DNA of 64,000 nucleotides from Paraglaciecola arctica (GCF_018861065.1 NZ_JAHKQO010000031.1:269097-333096), one strand, 5' to 3'. Counted from the stretch's first letter, positions 18,405 through 32,479 are shown. Program-made: numbers and translations. The notes: a model not told the origin generated them from the sequence alone.

Positions 18405-21400
18405 TTAGTTAGAGTTAACAACTGTGTATGTTTCGTTAGCCAATGCTTCATCAGTGATAGCACTTTCAACAGTATCTTGGAATATCAACTGTGTAGTCAA
18501 TGCATCAATAACATTCACACCTTCATCCAACACAACTGTGATTGTGGTGTAATCACTGCTGAAGTAAGCACTGAAATCACCGTTAGCATCAGCCATGTTA
18601 CCAGCTGCACCAACACCAGGACCGTCCAAATCGATTTGGAATAAAGCATTTGCTTCTGCAAGTGTCAACGAAGGACCACTAAACGTACCACCAACTGCTG
18701 CAGCATCTAACGCTAGACCTTGTGCTGTACCATCCAAATCAATTGGGTGGCTGAATGTAAAGCGTAATGTTACAACGCCATCGTCATCACCATCAAGAGG
18801 TGCACTAGTATCGCTATAACCAAGTGTTTGTTTGGTGATAGTAAAGATACCAACATCGTTATAAACCATGAAACGAGGTGCATCAACTAAGTAACGACCC
18901 TGACGGTCATCAGTAGAATCATTATCAGAATCTACAGTGTCACCTAAAGCTGTAAAGCTTTCATCACGGTCAAATGTAGCCCAGCTGTTTCCACGGGTAT
19001 CTTCGATGTCATCAAAGTTTAATGCTAAGTGATTTTCAACAATAGAATCACCGTCTGAATCAAACTCAAACTCATCATTAGGACCATTTTGGAACAATCC
19101 AGCAATGTTCGTTGCATTAATTGCTACTGTTAACTCATCACCAGCAACATTCAGACTATATGCACCTTCAGTTGGGAAAGTAGCAGTAGAGCTTAATGTT
19201 AATGTGTAATCATTAGTTGTAGTAGCTAAGTCAGTTAAAACTAGATCATCATTGTTTTCAGGAACAATAGTTTCGTTAAACGTGATGATAAGGTTAGAAC
19301 CATCCCAACGACCAGCTGTAACAAACGGAGGCATTGCATCACGAATCACTACGCGAGCATCAGAGTTTGCATTAGCTAGGTTGCCACGTGCATCTACAAT
19401 TGAACCATTAGTGAAATCAACCGCTTCATTATGGTCGTTGTTAGCAAAGGCAATCATATCAGCAACAGTGAAACGTGCTAAATCAGAACCTGACTTAGGT
19501 ATTACATTGTTACCAGCTGTATCAACTGTACCAACAATTAAGTTACCATCAACATCTCTTGTTAAGCCATTCAACACACCAGTAAGTGCTAGAGCAACTG
19601 AAGCAGAATGTAATGGTGAAGTTGCACCAGTAGCAATTGTTTCAGAGAAAGCCACACCTAAACTGTTACCACGGTCAGACCAACCTGCAAAACCAGGGCC
19701 GCTATATAGTGGGTTATCATTAGCACCTTCGTTATCCAAATCAGTGTCGAAAGCAAATGCATCAAACTCTTCATAACGCTCTGCAATATTATTTGACGCT
19801 GTAGGTGTCAAATGACGTGGTTGGATGTAAATGATTGGGTCACCCTCATCACCACTCACACTACCTTCAGCTACTTCACCACCAGAACCTGTTGCACCAG
19901 TACCAGCAGAAGCAGTTGTAGAGCTGTAGTCAGCTTCAATTGCCCATAACTCGTAGTTTTCTTGCAAGATTGTAGTTGGAGCCACTTTATCTTCAAGAGT
20001 TACAGTTATTGGAGTACCAGACACACCAAATGCACCAGTAGGAGTAAGGGTTACTGTCGCACCGTGAGAAGTAGTAGGAACAACAACTTCAAATTCACCA
20101 GAAGTCGCAGAGAAAGTTACAGTACCTGCAGTAGCAGTAACACCTGTTGCATTATCTACAGAACCTACAATTACCGCTGTGTCATTGGTAAACGTGTCAC
20201 CAAAACGTTCAGCTAAACGCTCACCCGTATCAAGACCTGCTACCGCGTTTTCTTGACCATTTAAGTTTGTTACATCAGAACCACTACCTTCGTTATCCCA
20301 AGAAGGGCTAACTGCTAGTAATGAAGAATCTAGAGTTTTAACTAGTTGCTCAGCTTCAAGACCTTCTGGTGTTTCAGGAGGCGCGATATAAGTACATAGA
20401 CGTGCACGAATATAACCAATTTTACCCGTCTCTTGAGAGAACACGTCACTTGCAATACCGAACTCAGTTGAACCAGCACCGTCACCAGCAAGAGTATCAA
20501 TAACTAAGTTATCTTCGACAGCATCAGGAGCAGTTAAAGCGCCACCAACACTGTAATCATCACCAGTCACGATTACATTCGATTTGTTATCTACATATTG
20601 ATGTTGTGGGAACCAGATTGAGAAACGTGTCTCATCATCAAGGGCTTCAGCAAGTACAACAGTCATAGACATGCCGTCATCTGCCAAAGTAACAGACGCT
20701 ACTTCTGCTTCAACTTGAACAGTATCGTCAGCGTTGGCCGCTAAAGTTACTACCACATCAGTAAGATCAACATCAGCAGCTGAAATAGCTTCACTGAAGT
20801 TCAATGTGATACCGTCAGTACCATCAATACCTTTACCTAAAACTTCGTATTCATAAGTAGTGGTACCAGCGCCTGTAGTCTCGCCAATTGAACCAGCAAC
20901 ACTTGATATATATGGAGCACCTGGAGTGATATCAGTCTGCGTGAAGCCAACTGGACATACTTCGATAGTGCCTAAGAATTCTGAAGAACCTTCTGAAGCT
21001 GTAGCAAAAGCAGCACCACCAGACGTAATTTCCCATCCTTGTTTAGCTGAAATAGTATAGCCAGAGTTAGCTGCTAAAGCTGCAAGTGAGAACATGCCGT
21101 CAGCATCTGAACCGATTGTGTGAGTGTCTTCTGCAGTTGTTATTAGAGAACCATTCTCAAAACCACCGCCAACGGAGTCATTAATGTCGTCAGAAACAGC
21201 ACTGAAATCTAGAGATAAGATGTCAGCAGTATCAGCTAATGGAGCCCCTGTACGGCAATCACGAATATAACCGTAAGCACCAGCGTTTAACATAGGAAGT
21301 ACAGCGATACCTGCTTCTGCAGTAAAACCATCTACAAATGTTTGAACTGTAGTGTCGGAGTTAGAACCATTGCCACCGCCATTATCGCCTTGACCGCCAG

Positions 21401-21833
21401 TGTTATTAACTTGAGCTTGAGGAGTTACTGTTACAAGCGCACCTAAATAATCAGCAGTTCCGCCAATTGTTACAACTAAGGTTTGAGTTACGTCATTGTC
21501 GCTCTCGTCACCCTCGTTGTTTACGCCGTTAACATTAGTTACGCCAACACCAGTAAATACATACTGACCACCAGCATTTGTAGTTGTTTCTTGGCTACCC
21601 AAGTAAACCATTACATCAGCAAGAGGATTGCCGTTAGTGTCAACAACAACACCTTGAACTGTGCCTGTTAACTCTGCTTGGTTGCCAGTTTCGTTCTGAG
21701 TTGCGTCAACTGTAGAAGTAGAATTAGATGTGCTACCCGCATCGCCTTCTGAGTCACCACATGCAGCTAAACCTAAACTTAGGACTACTGCTAGTGCTAC
21801 TTTAGTTTTATAAAATTGAGTTGTATTAACCAT
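18405..21833 (-). CDS. Very large acidic Ig-like lipoprotein (surface protein)
   Basis: A 1142-residue predicted lipoprotein: hydrophobic signal, lipobox LAAC with Cys25, then a Ser/Thr/Asn-rich linker to about residue 55. Residues 56-97 look like a carboxypeptidase regulatory-like (beta-sandwich) domain (GVVVDTNGNPLADVMVYLG). The rest is acidic beta-rich sequence with Ig-like segments containing LTLNFSEAI/LIITFNETI-type strands (around residues 330-430 and 840-1000) and many Asp-rich stretches that may bind Ca2+. It is probably exposed on the outer membrane. Own promoter and terminator are visible, so it is monocistronic; codon choice favours GGT/GCT/ACT, suggesting strong expression. Function not recognised. 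Confidence 0.78.
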   Translation of the reverse strand: MVNTTQFYKTKVALAVVLSLGLAACGDSEGDAGSTSNSTSTVDATQNETGNQAELTGTVQGVVVDTNGNPLADVMVYLGSQETTTNAGGQYVFTGVGVTNVNGVNNEGDESDNDVTQTLVVTIGGTADYLGALVTVTPQAQVNNTGGQGDNGGGNGSNSDTTVQTFVDGFTAEAGIAVLPMLNAGAYGYIRDCRTGAPLADTADILSLDFSAVSDDINDSVGGGFENGSLITTAEDTHTIGSDADGMFSLAALAANSGYTISAKQGWEITSGGAAFATASEGSSEFLGTIEVCPVGFTQTDITPGAPYISSVAGSIGETTGAGTTTYEYEVLGKGIDGTDGITLNFSEAISAADVDLTDVVVTLAANADDTVQVEAEVASVTLADDGMSMTVVLAEALDDETRFSIWFPQHQYVDNKSNVIVTGDDYSVGGALTAPDAVEDNLVIDTLAGDGAGSTEFGIASDVFSQETGKIGYIRARLCTYIAPPETPEGLEAEQLVKTLDSSLLAVSPSWDNEGSGSDVTNLNGQENAVAGLDTGERLAERFGDTFTNDTAVIVGSVDNATGVTATAGTVTFSATSGEFEVVVPTTSHGATVTLTPTGAFGVSGTPITVTLEDKVAPTTILQENYELWAIEADYSSTTASAGTGATGSGGEVAEGSVSGDEGDPIIYIQPRHLTPTASNNIAERYEEFDAFAFDTDLDNEGANDNPLYSGPGFAGWSDRGNSLGVAFSETIATGATSPLHSASVALALTGVLNGLTRDVDGNLIVGTVDTAGNNVIPKSGSDLARFTVADMIAFANNDHNEAVDFTNGSIVDARGNLANANSDARVVIRDAMPPFVTAGRWDGSNLIITFNETIVPENNDDLVLTDLATTTNDYTLTLSSTATFPTEGAYSLNVAGDELTVAINATNIAGLFQNGPNDEFEFDSDGDSIVENHLALNFDDIEDTRGNSWATFDRDESFTALGDTVDSDNDSTDDRQGRYLVDAPRFMVYNDVGIFTITKQTLGYSDTSAPLDGDDDGVVTLRFTFSHPIDLDGTAQGLALDAAAVGGTFSGPSLTLAEANALFQIDLDGPGVGAAGNMADANGDFSAYFSSDYTTITVVLDEGVNVIDALTTQLIFQDTVESAITDEALANETYTVVNSN

Positions 21834-22528
21834 TATTATAGTGTTCCTATTTATTTAAATATTATTAAGTACTTTCTATGTGAACATATTGAGTACATTT
21901 CAATCCTGTTTTTCGGTTTGCAACATTATCATGTTTTACGGGCAAGCAATATATCATCATATATTTGTTATTGACAAATAACATTTACGCGTAGAAACAC
22001 TTATTCATAGTTAAAACCTATAACAATCCTTCGTAGTAGTTCTGTTTCAAAACAAAATTTTACGTAACATATAACTATTAAACTGGATAACTATATGACG
22101 TCAAACAAAATTGTATAATGATAGAAGCGTACCAGTCAAGCACCTAAATCAAATTCGTTTAACACATATTCCATGATGTATTCCACGAATTACAAAGTAT
22201 ATAGGGAAGGGGGAGTCGAAGTACCCAATTTTCTCATCAATTTGTAATTAGTTTGCTCAAAATGTAATTTTTTAGTGGTTTTATTGGGTGATTGTGGAAC
22301 TTTTTGACTATTTAGTGTTCCGATTTCGGTTAAATGCCTAAAGAATATAAATTTTGCTTGGGGGTAAAATTCAAGAAATAATTTATTTTTGAAGCTAAAT
22401 CGAGAGGTTTTGCTAAGTGTTTGTATATAAAGGTATAGAAAATTACTTTTTATAGTGAAGGTCATTCACTTTTTTCATCAATAGTTTAAGTCTGTTATCG
22501 CCACTTCAACACACTCTTCATTATTGAA
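21834..22528. other. 695-base gene-free stretch
   Basis: AT-rich intergenic region between the large lipoprotein gene and the conserved gene at 22529. Apart from the candidate lipoprotein promoter at 21948-21977 I see no supported gene; a 91-codon minus-strand frame at 22190-22465 has no ribosome site and no protein-like composition. Confidence 0.6.
21948..21977 (-). promoter_or_regulatory. Candidate promoter of the large lipoprotein gene
   Basis: Minus-strand TTGTCA (plus 21972-21977), 18-base spacer, TATATT (21948-21953), about 115 bases upstream of the ATG. The resulting leader would be about 105 bases. Confidence 0.45.
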
Positions 22529-23173
22529 TTATCGAAAGGTCTTCCAATTAATACTTAAGGATAAAAGTAACTCCCTTAGCGACAGCGCTCGTTGTTGTCC
22601 TTTGCCTTTGTGATCCCATTTATGGCCACAACAAGCAGCAGTGAAAATTGCCTTACTCGGTTTGAGCAGTCTTAGATTAAGGATATCCTCTTGTCTGTAA
22701 TTTTGGTCGGCAAATTCACCGTCAAGGTTAAACCAGCCAAATTTGTTAGTATGCAGTTTGTGCTGGTTTAGGTCGATTCTGTCAATTGAGTCAAGTTCGA
22801 TATATTCACAGCCTAGCTGTTTAATATAAACAGCAACACAACAGCCAATTTGAATATCCTTTGAAAACCATTGTTGGGTTTTTTGTGGGTCGTAATTGTT
22901 GGCCATACATTTAGCGGCTTGTTTGGCTTGCCAACTGGCGTTATGAATATCAACTTGTAGCGGTGACTGTTTTTGCAACAGGCTATAAGCAGCGCGTTTG
23001 ACATGATGCCTTAATCCGGCGATTTTGCGTTGCAGCAAACTTACGTTAGTTATTTTTTGCTGGGCTAAACTGGCCAGCTCTCGTTCATACAGGGCATTAC
23101 ACAATTCAGCATAATGCAGCTGACGTTGGTCGTCAGAAAAAATATCTACCTGTTGAGAGTGGGAACTATGCAT
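22529..23173 (-). CDS. Conserved hypothetical protein downstream of eno
   Basis: A 214-residue soluble protein with no signal peptide or membrane segment. The N-terminal third is helical and basic (RKIAGLRHHVKRAAYSLLQKQ); the C-terminal third has a CCGHKWDHKGKG cluster of Cys, His and Lys that could bind metal or nucleic acid. It lies about 120 bases downstream of eno on the same strand, beyond a terminator-like hairpin. I do not recognise the family and assign no function. Confidence 0.55.
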   Translation of the reverse strand: MHSSHSQQVDIFSDDQRQLHYAELCNALYERELASLAQQKITNVSLLQRKIAGLRHHVKRAAYSLLQKQSPLQVDIHNASWQAKQAAKCMANNYDPQKTQQWFSKDIQIGCCVAVYIKQLGCEYIELDSIDRIDLNQHKLHTNKFGWFNLDGEFADQNYRQEDILNLRLLKPSKAIFTAACCGHKWDHKGKGQQRALSLRELLLSLSINWKTFR

Positions 23174-23193
23174 GCTTTTGTATTGTTAGAAAC

Positions 23194-23223
23194 TAAAATG
23201 GCCAGCGTTAGCCGACCATTTTA
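23194..23223 (-). terminator. Candidate terminator after eno
   Basis: TAAAATGG (23194-23201) and its complement (23216-23223) form an 8-bp stem with further interior pairs, about 70 bases past the eno stop. The U-tract on the minus strand is short, so read-through to the downstream gene is possible. Confidence 0.5.
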
Positions 23224-23292
23224 TACTCAAAAGTTTGAAGTTGCAGTTAATATTACATAGAGAACATTATCTGCTACTGCTAAAAGCCAGAC

Positions 23293-24603
<1,311 letters not shown>

Positions 24604-24606
24604 CTA

Positions 24607-26319
<1,713 letters not shown>

Positions 26320-26359
26320 TCAAGATCTCAAGAATTAAACCACTACTAGACGGGAAGAT

Positions 26360-26388
26360 ATTATACTAACAAAAGGCACCCCAGACAA
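26360..26388 (-). promoter_or_regulatory. Promoter of pyrG-eno
   Basis: Minus-strand TTGTCT (plus 26383-26388), 17-base spacer and perfect TATAAT (26360-26365). The start would give a leader of about 115 bases before pyrG. Confidence 0.65.
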
Positions 26389-26498
26389 AGACTAATCTGA
26401 AATAAAAGACAATAAGGTATGTCAATTTGATGAAATACCCATCCCCAACTCATTAGTTGAGTAGTGATGTAAGGGAAGGGTATTAAATGTGGCAAGTA

Positions 26499-26885
26499 CT
26501 AGCTCACTAAATTGTATAAAGCCCCGCCCAAGCTGCCTAGTATGAGCACAACGTTGGCCAAAAAGCCCAACACAAAACCAAGTGCTCTACTGCGAGGGTT
26601 TTTCACATAAGATACGTAATAAACGGGGCGGCCTACTAAAAATACCACACCAATTGCTGCGGCTATTACCGGGCTGATAAACAAAGAAAATATCCACAGA
26701 GCCGGAATAAAAACAATTAATTGCTCTAAGGTGTTTTGTTGCACGCGGTAGTACCTTTCCCAAGTTGGATTACCCGTTACAGCAGGTGCAATCACTTGAT
26801 ATTTCTCTCGATTCATTCCAACTTTGAAGCCAAAAAACAAATATTCTATTAAAGCCAAAAGCGTAACAATTGCTGGTAATTCCAC
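26499..26885 (-). CDS. MAPEG-family membrane protein
   Basis: A 128-residue protein with four hydrophobic helices, of the MAPEG family (membrane-associated proteins in eicosanoid and glutathione metabolism). The [23 protein letters not shown] segment between helices 1 and 2, with the RVQxNxxE glutathione-site motif, is characteristic. Bacterial members are usually trimeric glutathione transferase or peroxidase-like enzymes, but the substrate here is unknown. It follows mutS by 44 bases on the same strand. Confidence 0.8.
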   Translation of the reverse strand: MELPAIVTLLALIEYLFFGFKVGMNREKYQVIAPAVTGNPTWERYYRVQQNTLEQLIVFIPALWIFSLFISPVIAAAIGVVFLVGRPVYYVSYVKNPRSRALGFVLGFLANVVLILGSLGGALYNLVS

Positions 26886-26929
26886 TGGGTGTTCCTTATT
26901 TAGGTTAAGTCATTTTGATAGTAATAGGT

Positions 26930-29596
26930 TTACTCTTCAGCCGCCAAGGTTTTGAGTTGATATAAATACTCAAGGGCCTGCTTAGGGGTGAGATCGTCTG
27001 GGTTAATCTGTTTCAAACTCAAGCGTAGGTCATCCACAGAATTAAGTAGGTTGAGTTGTTGTTCACGCCTAGCGATGGGTTGTTGCTCAGGTGCAGGCTG
27101 GTTTTCTAGTTCTGCCAATTTATGTTTAGCTTGCTGGATCACACTTTTGGGAACGCCGGCTAACTGTGCCACTTGTAAACCGTAACTTTTGTTGGCGGCC
27201 CCTTCTTGTACTGCATGCATAAAACGAATGGTTTCTTGATGTTCTGCTGCATCAAGATGCACATTGGCTAATTCAGGTAATTCTTCGGCAAGTTGTGTGA
27301 GTTCGAAGTAATGGGTGGCAAATAAGGTATAGGATTGCAATTTAATGGCTAAATATTCAGCGCAAGCCCAGGCTAATGACAATCCATCGTAGGTACTAGT
27401 ACCACGGCCAATTTCATCCATTAACACTAAACTGTTTGCCGTTGCGTTATTGAGTATGTTGGCGGTTTCGGTCATTTCCACCATAAAGGTTGAGCGGCCC
27501 GAAGCCAAATCGTCAGAGGCACCGATACGGGTGAATATTCTATCTATGGGTCCGATTTGCGCGTTTTCTGCAGGAATAAAACTACCGATATAAGCCATTA
27601 AAACAATCAATGCCGTTTGCCGCATGTAAGTAGATTTACCACCCATGTTAGGGCCAGTGATGATTAACATGCGCCTATGGGGATTAACAGCTATAGGATT
27701 GGCAATGAATGGGTCTTTCATTACGTGTTCCACTACTGGATGCCGCCCTTGGCCAAAGTGAATGCCACTTTGTTCGCTCAGTTCTGGGCAATGGTAATTC
27801 AGCGTTTCAGCTCGTTCTGCAAGATTGGTGAGTACATCTAACTCTGCAAGTGCATCAGCACTTTGCATTAAACTGCTTAGTTCAGGTAACAAAATATCGA
27901 ATAGTTCATCGTACAAACGTTTTTCTAATGCCAAGGATTTACTTTGACTGGTGAGTACTTTGTCTTCGTGCTCTTTTAGTTCTTGAATAATGTAACGTTC
28001 GTTATTTTTTAAGGTTTGCCTACGTACATAATCAGCGGGCACTTGGTCAGCGTAGCTGCGGCTCACTTCTATAAAATAGCCATGTACTTTGTTGTAACCC
28101 ACTTTTAAGGTGGCAATGCCAGTGCGCTCTTTTTCGCGCTGTTCCAGTTCATCTAAATAATCGGTTGCCCCTTTGGATAAGGCGCGAAGTTCATCTAATT
28201 CAGCGTTATAGCCAGATTTTATGACGCCGCCGTCGCGGATCAAAACCGGAGGTGCTTCTTCTATGGCATTATTGAGTAAATCTGCAAACCTAGGAAATTG
28301 ATTGATATCGTTTGCCAATTGCATCAAGCCAGTGTTGGCGCTTTCGGCCGATTGGTCAGTGACAAACTCTTGGATTTCGGGCAACAACATAAACCCTTGG
28401 CGTAGCCGAGCAAAATCTCGGGGTCTGGCTGAACGCAGTGCTAAACGCGCTAATACCCGTTGCATGTCACCTACCTGTTTGAGGCTAGCTTGCAATTGTG
28501 GGTAGTCACTGTTGAGTAGCGATTTTATATTTAATTGCCGTTGTTTCAGTGTTTGTAAATTGGTTAACGGGCGATGTAACCAGCGCTGTAACAAACGACT
28601 ACCCATAGGGGTTGATGCGTTATCTAACACGCTGGCAAGAGTATGTTCTTTGCCGCCGGCTAAATTTTGCGTGAGTTCCAAATTACGCCTAGTGGCCGCA
28701 TCCATTAAAACCGTATCAGATTCTGTTTCAAGTAGAATACTACGTATATGTGGTAGGGCACTTCTTTGTGTGTCTTTTACATATTGCATCACACACCCGG
28801 CGGCGCATAATCCTGTTTTATTGGCTGTTACCCCAAAGCCGGTAAGTTCTTTAGTGCCAAATTGTTGATTTAACTGCGCCGTGGCGGTTTCAAAATCAAA
28901 CTCCCAAATTGGGCGACGTCTTAGACCTTTACGCTGCTCAATAATATGTAAAAAACCAAAGTCCTCTGGATACAATAACTCTACTGGATTAGTGCGCTGA
29001 ATTTCGGCGGCTAGGGCTTCAATGTCTTTAGGTTCACATAGGGTGAAACGCCCTGTGGTTACATCAAGCGTGGAGTAACCAAAATAGTGATTATTCTGTT
29101 GTTTGACACTGGTTACTGCCGCTAAAATATTGTCTTGTTTGTCTTCTAACAAAGCTTCGTCAGACACAGTGCCTGGGGTAACGATACGTTGTACTTTTCT
29201 TTCTACCGGACCTTTGCTGGTCGCGGGATCGCCTACTTGTTCCACTATGGCAACCGACTGCCCCATTTTGACCAAACGGGCCAGATAATTTTCGACAGCA
29301 TGATAAGGGACTCCCGCCATAGGAATGGCATTACCACCAGATTTACCTCTAGCAGTTAATGATATGTCGAGTAATTCCGAGGCTTTTTTGGCGTCATCAA
29401 AAAATAGTTCATAAAAATCACCCATACGGTAAAACAGTAAAATATCCGGATGTTCTGCTTTTATCTTCAGATATTGTTGCATCATAGGTGTGTGTGATTG
29501 TAGCGCGGGGCTATTTTTTATGGTTTGCTCTGCAAAATTATTCGGTGGCATAATAGCGGTTACTTTATTCTTCTTATCTGATGGTTGGCGTGACAT
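26930..29596 (-). CDS. mutS: DNA mismatch repair protein MutS
   Basis: MutS, up to 888 residues, recognises mismatches and small loops and recruits MutL. The mismatch-reading FYE motif lies at residues 61-63 in MGDFYELF; the Walker A motif is GPNMGGKST and the Walker B region [16 protein letters not shown] is intact. Compared with E. coli (Phe36) the protein has about 25 extra N-terminal residues; ATG at 29551 would remove 15 of them, and neither start has a strong ribosome site. It is divergent from pncC with only 36 bases between the starts. Confidence 0.97.
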   Translation of the reverse strand: MSRQPSDKKNKVTAIMPPNNFAEQTIKNSPALQSHTPMMQQYLKIKAEHPDILLFYRMGDFYELFFDDAKKASELLDISLTARGKSGGNAIPMAGVPYHAVENYLARLVKMGQSVAIVEQVGDPATSKGPVERKVQRIVTPGTVSDEALLEDKQDNILAAVTSVKQQNNHYFGYSTLDVTTGRFTLCEPKDIEALAAEIQRTNPVELLYPEDFGFLHIIEQRKGLRRRPIWEFDFETATAQLNQQFGTKELTGFGVTANKTGLCAAGCVMQYVKDTQRSALPHIRSILLETESDTVLMDAATRRNLELTQNLAGGKEHTLASVLDNASTPMGSRLLQRWLHRPLTNLQTLKQRQLNIKSLLNSDYPQLQASLKQVGDMQRVLARLALRSARPRDFARLRQGFMLLPEIQEFVTDQSAESANTGLMQLANDINQFPRFADLLNNAIEEAPPVLIRDGGVIKSGYNAELDELRALSKGATDYLDELEQREKERTGIATLKVGYNKVHGYFIEVSRSYADQVPADYVRRQTLKNNERYIIQELKEHEDKVLTSQSKSLALEKRLYDELFDILLPELSSLMQSADALAELDVLTNLAERAETLNYHCPELSEQSGIHFGQGRHPVVEHVMKDPFIANPIAVNPHRRMLIITGPNMGGKSTYMRQTALIVLMAYIGSFIPAENAQIGPIDRIFTRIGASDDLASGRSTFMVEMTETANILNNATANSLVLMDEIGRGTSTYDGLSLAWACAEYLAIKLQSYTLFATHYFELTQLAEELPELANVHLDAAEHQETIRFMHAVQEGAANKSYGLQVAQLAGVPKSVIQQAKHKLAELENQPAPEQQPIARREQQLNLLNSVDDLRLSLKQINPDDLTPKQALEYLYQLKTLAAEE

Positions 29597-29632
29597 ATTT
29601 ATCGTTAGATATCACATTTTTAGGTTGCCTAC

Positions 29633-30118
29633 ATGACAGCAGACATAACCCAACTAGCTCAACTTTTAGGAAATACACTGGCGGCTAAAGGTTGGCATAT
29701 CTCTTGTGCAGAATCATGCACAGGAGGAGGGGTAGGATACGCCATCACAACTATTTCTGGAAGCTCAGCTTGGTTTAAAAAGGGCTTTATCACTTACTCG
29801 AATGATGCCAAACAAGAGATGTTAAATGTCAGTGAGCAAACCTTACAACAATTTGGTGCTGTGTCTGCACAAACTGTGGAACAAATGGCAGCCGGTGCGG
29901 CGCAGCAAGCAAAAGCTGAAGTGGCTGTGGCTATAAGTGGTATTGCTGGCCCTGATGGCGGCACACCTGAAAAACCTGTGGGTACAGTGTGGTTTGGTTT
30001 TTTCGTTAATGGGCAAAGCAGCACAGAAAAGTTATTGATAGAGGGCGACCGGCAACTGGTCAGAATCAAAGCAATTGAATTTGTGTTGTCACATACCTTG
30101 AAGTTGCTGGCTAAATAA
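29633..30118 (+). CDS. pncC: Nicotinamide-nucleotide amidohydrolase (CinA C-terminal domain)
   Basis: PncC/CinA-C protein of 161 residues, hydrolyses nicotinamide mononucleotide to nicotinate mononucleotide in pyridine nucleotide recycling. Family motifs SCAESCTGGGVG, TYSNDAKQEML and ISGIAGPDGGTPEKPVGTVW are all present. It is a stand-alone domain without the CinA N-terminal part, as in E. coli YgaD/PncC. It lies upstream of recA with its own spacing of 141 bases that contains the recA SOS promoter; the same neighbourhood occurs in many gammaproteobacteria. Confidence 0.93.
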   Translation: MTADITQLAQLLGNTLAAKGWHISCAESCTGGGVGYAITTISGSSAWFKKGFITYSNDAKQEMLNVSEQTLQQFGAVSAQTVEQMAAGAAQQAKAEVAVAISGIAGPDGGTPEKPVGTVWFGFFVNGQSSTEKLLIEGDRQLVRIKAIEFVLSHTLKLLAK

Positions 30119-30156
30119 ATAGATCCTAAAGTCTAAAAATAATTTCTACTTTTTAC

Positions 30157-30184
30157 TTGTAACTGTATAACCATACAGTATACT
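30157..30184 (+). promoter_or_regulatory. recA promoter with LexA (SOS) box
   Basis: CTGTATAACCATACAG at 30163-30178 fits the gammaproteobacterial LexA consensus CTG-N10-CAG. It exactly fills the spacer between TTGTAA (30157-30162) and TATACT (30179-30184), so LexA binding would exclude polymerase. The recA ATG is at 30260. Confidence 0.88.
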
Positions 30185-30259
30185 TCGCAGCTAACTACTG
30201 TATAGCAATTAGTATTGAATTGAACGTCTTCAATACCGACAATCACAAAGGACATTCTG

Positions 30260-31291
30260 ATGGATGACAATAAAACTAGAGCGTTGAGCGCCGCCTTAGG
30301 CCAAATCGAAAAACAATTTGGTAAAGGCTCTATCATGAAATTAGGCGATAATAAAACCATGGACGTTGAAACAATTTCAACGGGCTCATTGGGTTTAGAT
30401 ATAGCGCTTGGTGCGGGTGGCTTACCTTTAGGGCGAATCATTGAAATTTACGGTCCAGAGTCCAGTGGTAAAACGACCTTAACACTTGAGGTCATTGCAG
30501 AAGCACAACGTAACGGTAAGGTTTGTGCTTTTATTGATGCAGAACACGCTCTTGATCCGATTTATGCTAAAAAACTTGGTGTAGATGTGAAGGAGCTTTT
30601 AGTCTCGCAACCCGATACAGGTGAGCAAGCATTAGAAATTTGTGACATGTTAACCCGTTCTGGTGCGGTTGATGTGATAGTAGTGGACTCGGTTGCAGCG
30701 CTAACGCCTAAAGCTGAAATTGAAGGTGATATTGGTGACTCACACATGGGGTTAGCTGCCAGGATGATGAGCCAAGCTATGCGTAAGTTAACGGGTAACT
30801 TAAAACAGTCGAATACTATGTTGATTTTTATTAACCAAATTCGTATGAAAATTGGGGTAATGTTTGGTAGTCCGGAAACCACAACAGGTGGTAATGCCTT
30901 GAAGTTTTATGCCTCAGTGCGTTTGGATATTCGCCGCACCGGTGCGGTTAAAGCGGGTGATGAAATTGTTGGTAACGAAACCCGAGTTAAGGTTGTTAAA
31001 AACAAGATCGCTCCTCCATTTAAACAGGCTGAATTTCAAATAATGTACGGTGAAGGCATTAATAGTTATGGTGAGCTGATTGATTTAGGTGTAACCCATA
31101 AAATGGTCGAAAAAGCCGGCGCTTGGTACAGCTATAATGGTGAGCGTATTGGGCAAGGTAAAGCCAACTCAATTGTTTATTTAAAAGAGCATCCTGATAT
31201 GGCAGCAGATATTGATAAACGTTTAAGAGATTTATTATTATCTAAGCCAGTAGATGCTGATGAAGCGCCACAAAAAGAAGGTGCCGAATAG
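30260..31291 (+). CDS. recA: Recombinase RecA
   Basis: RecA, 343 residues, forms ATP-dependent filaments on single-stranded DNA, drives strand exchange and promotes LexA self-cleavage. Walker A is GPESSGKTT, followed by [12 protein letters not shown] and the L2-loop region [25 protein letters not shown]. The C-terminus is acidic as usual. It is monocistronic: SOS promoter before it, strong terminator after it, and no recX adjacent (that position is taken by an opposite-strand chemoreceptor). Confidence 0.99.
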   Translation: MDDNKTRALSAALGQIEKQFGKGSIMKLGDNKTMDVETISTGSLGLDIALGAGGLPLGRIIEIYGPESSGKTTLTLEVIAEAQRNGKVCAFIDAEHALDPIYAKKLGVDVKELLVSQPDTGEQALEICDMLTRSGAVDVIVVDSVAALTPKAEIEGDIGDSHMGLAARMMSQAMRKLTGNLKQSNTMLIFINQIRMKIGVMFGSPETTTGGNALKFYASVRLDIRRTGAVKAGDEIVGNETRVKVVKNKIAPPFKQAEFQIMYGEGINSYGELIDLGVTHKMVEKAGAWYSYNGERIGQGKANSIVYLKEHPDMAADIDKRLRDLLLSKPVDADEAPQKEGAE

Positions 31292-31314
31292 CTCAAGGTG
31301 CTGACAAATGACAT

Positions 31315-31340
31315 AAAAAAACCGCGTTAGCGGTTTTTTT
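31315..31340. terminator. Intrinsic terminator after recA
   Basis: An 11-bp stem (AAAAAAACCGC, 31315-31325, with 31330-31340) around a GTTA loop, U-tract on both strands. It ends recA and may also stop the convergent chemoreceptor gene. Confidence 0.92.
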
Positions 31341-31399
31341 ATGTGTCGAATTCAGTGTTGATATTAGTTTCTAAACAAGAGGGACTTGATTGACTTCGA

Positions 31400-32479
31400 C
31401 TAAGCTTGGATGCTCAAGTTATCTAAGTTATTAATTAACTGATTACTGGCTTGTTCCATTTTTTCAAAAAACTGTAAGCTTTGTTTAATATCACCACTTT
31501 GCAATGCTTTTAAGCCAGCAATGCCATTTTGGTGAACATCACTGTGGTGCCTATCTAGAGTTTTATATGACGAACTATCTTGGTATTTGCGTGAATTATC
31601 GCTGTTGTACCACAATCCCAACCTACATTGTTTATGATCTACAAAAGAATCAATAGATTTTTGTGAGCGTCCCAAGGCTACTTCGTAGACTTCACCCTTC
31701 CATACTATATGGTCTAACTTCACTGTTTGAATAAAACTGCTTTCTGACGCCCCAATAATCGACGTTTTCATCGACCCCACAGTATTGTTAATTCCACTAT
31801 AACTGTTATTTAAGCCGGCAATAGTATTAGACAACTCTACGTTAGACTCTTCAAGTGCGGTAGCAAATTTAACACCAGACTCCGTATCTTGTTTAATTCT
31901 TGCAATAAGACCGCCAACTTCTTCAGCTGACTTACTGGTGTTGCTTGCCAAGCTTCTTACTTCATCAGCCACAACTGAAAATCCGCGCCCAGCATCACCG
32001 GCTCTTGCCGCTTCAATTGCAGCGTTAAGTGCTAACAAATTGGTTTGATCTGATATTTTAGAAATGGTTTCTACAAAAGAATTAATACTGTCGGCAATGG
32101 CTTCTAAGTTGGCCATACTTTGCGACATGTTTTGCATTTTTTCGGTTATTTGCTCCATGCCGCCAGCGATACCCGTTATGGATTCTTGACCGCTATCCAA
32201 GACTTGATTGAGTTCATTGATGGATTGAGCTTCTTCTTGGATCAATTCATAGGAAGACAAAACCGATTCTCTGATACTGGTGACTTGGCCAATACAATCA
32301 AGCAAGTTGGGCCATACTTGGTTGTCAAAGCTAACCTCTGCGGCAGAGGCTGAAGCCACTTTCAAATCGCTTATTTCTGCAATGAGGTCTTCGTTCTCAG
32401 TTTTATAACGATTTTTTTCTGCTTCTATTTGAGCTAATTTTTGTTCTAATTCAACATATCTGCTTTTACTGACGAACAT
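31400..32479 (-). CDS. Soluble methyl-accepting chemotaxis protein with zinc-binding CZB domain
   Basis: Cytoplasmic chemoreceptor of about 359 residues without transmembrane segments. The N-terminal part is coiled coil; the signalling tip is [34 protein letters not shown]; the C-terminal CZB domain has the zinc ligands His257 (LDHIVWK), Cys285 ([10 protein letters not shown]) and a HHSDVH pair. CZB receptors such as TlpD sense cytoplasmic oxidants or zinc. The start at 32479 has GGAG 9 bases upstream; ATG 32494 and TTG 32518 are possible. Stem-loop forming sequence precedes the gene. Confidence 0.88.
   Translation of the reverse strand: MFVSKSRYVELEQKLAQIEAEKNRYKTENEDLIAEISDLKVASASAAEVSFDNQVWPNLLDCIGQVTSIRESVLSSYELIQEEAQSINELNQVLDSGQESITGIAGGMEQITEKMQNMSQSMANLEAIADSINSFVETISKISDQTNLLALNAAIEAARAGDAGRGFSVVADEVRSLASNTSKSAEEVGGLIARIKQDTESGVKFATALEESNVELSNTIAGLNNSYSGINNTVGSMKTSIIGASESSFIQTVKLDHIVWKGEVYEVALGRSQKSIDSFVDHKQCRLGLWYNSDNSRKYQDSSSYKTLDRHHSDVHQNGIAGLKALQSGDIKQSLQFFEKMEQASNQLINNLDNLSIQA

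Noticed and set aside
22190..22465. 91-codon minus-strand frame in the gap next to the large lipoprotein gene
   Set aside because: No ribosome site, low-complexity Lys/Phe/Asn composition of AT-rich DNA and no family resemblance.
26446..26462. CAACT/AGTTG hairpin between pyrG leader and the MAPEG gene
   Set aside because: Only a 5-bp stem and no U-tract on either strand.
30198..30213. Second LexA-like box between the recA promoter and recA
   Set aside because: CTGTAT is present but the CAG half is missing.
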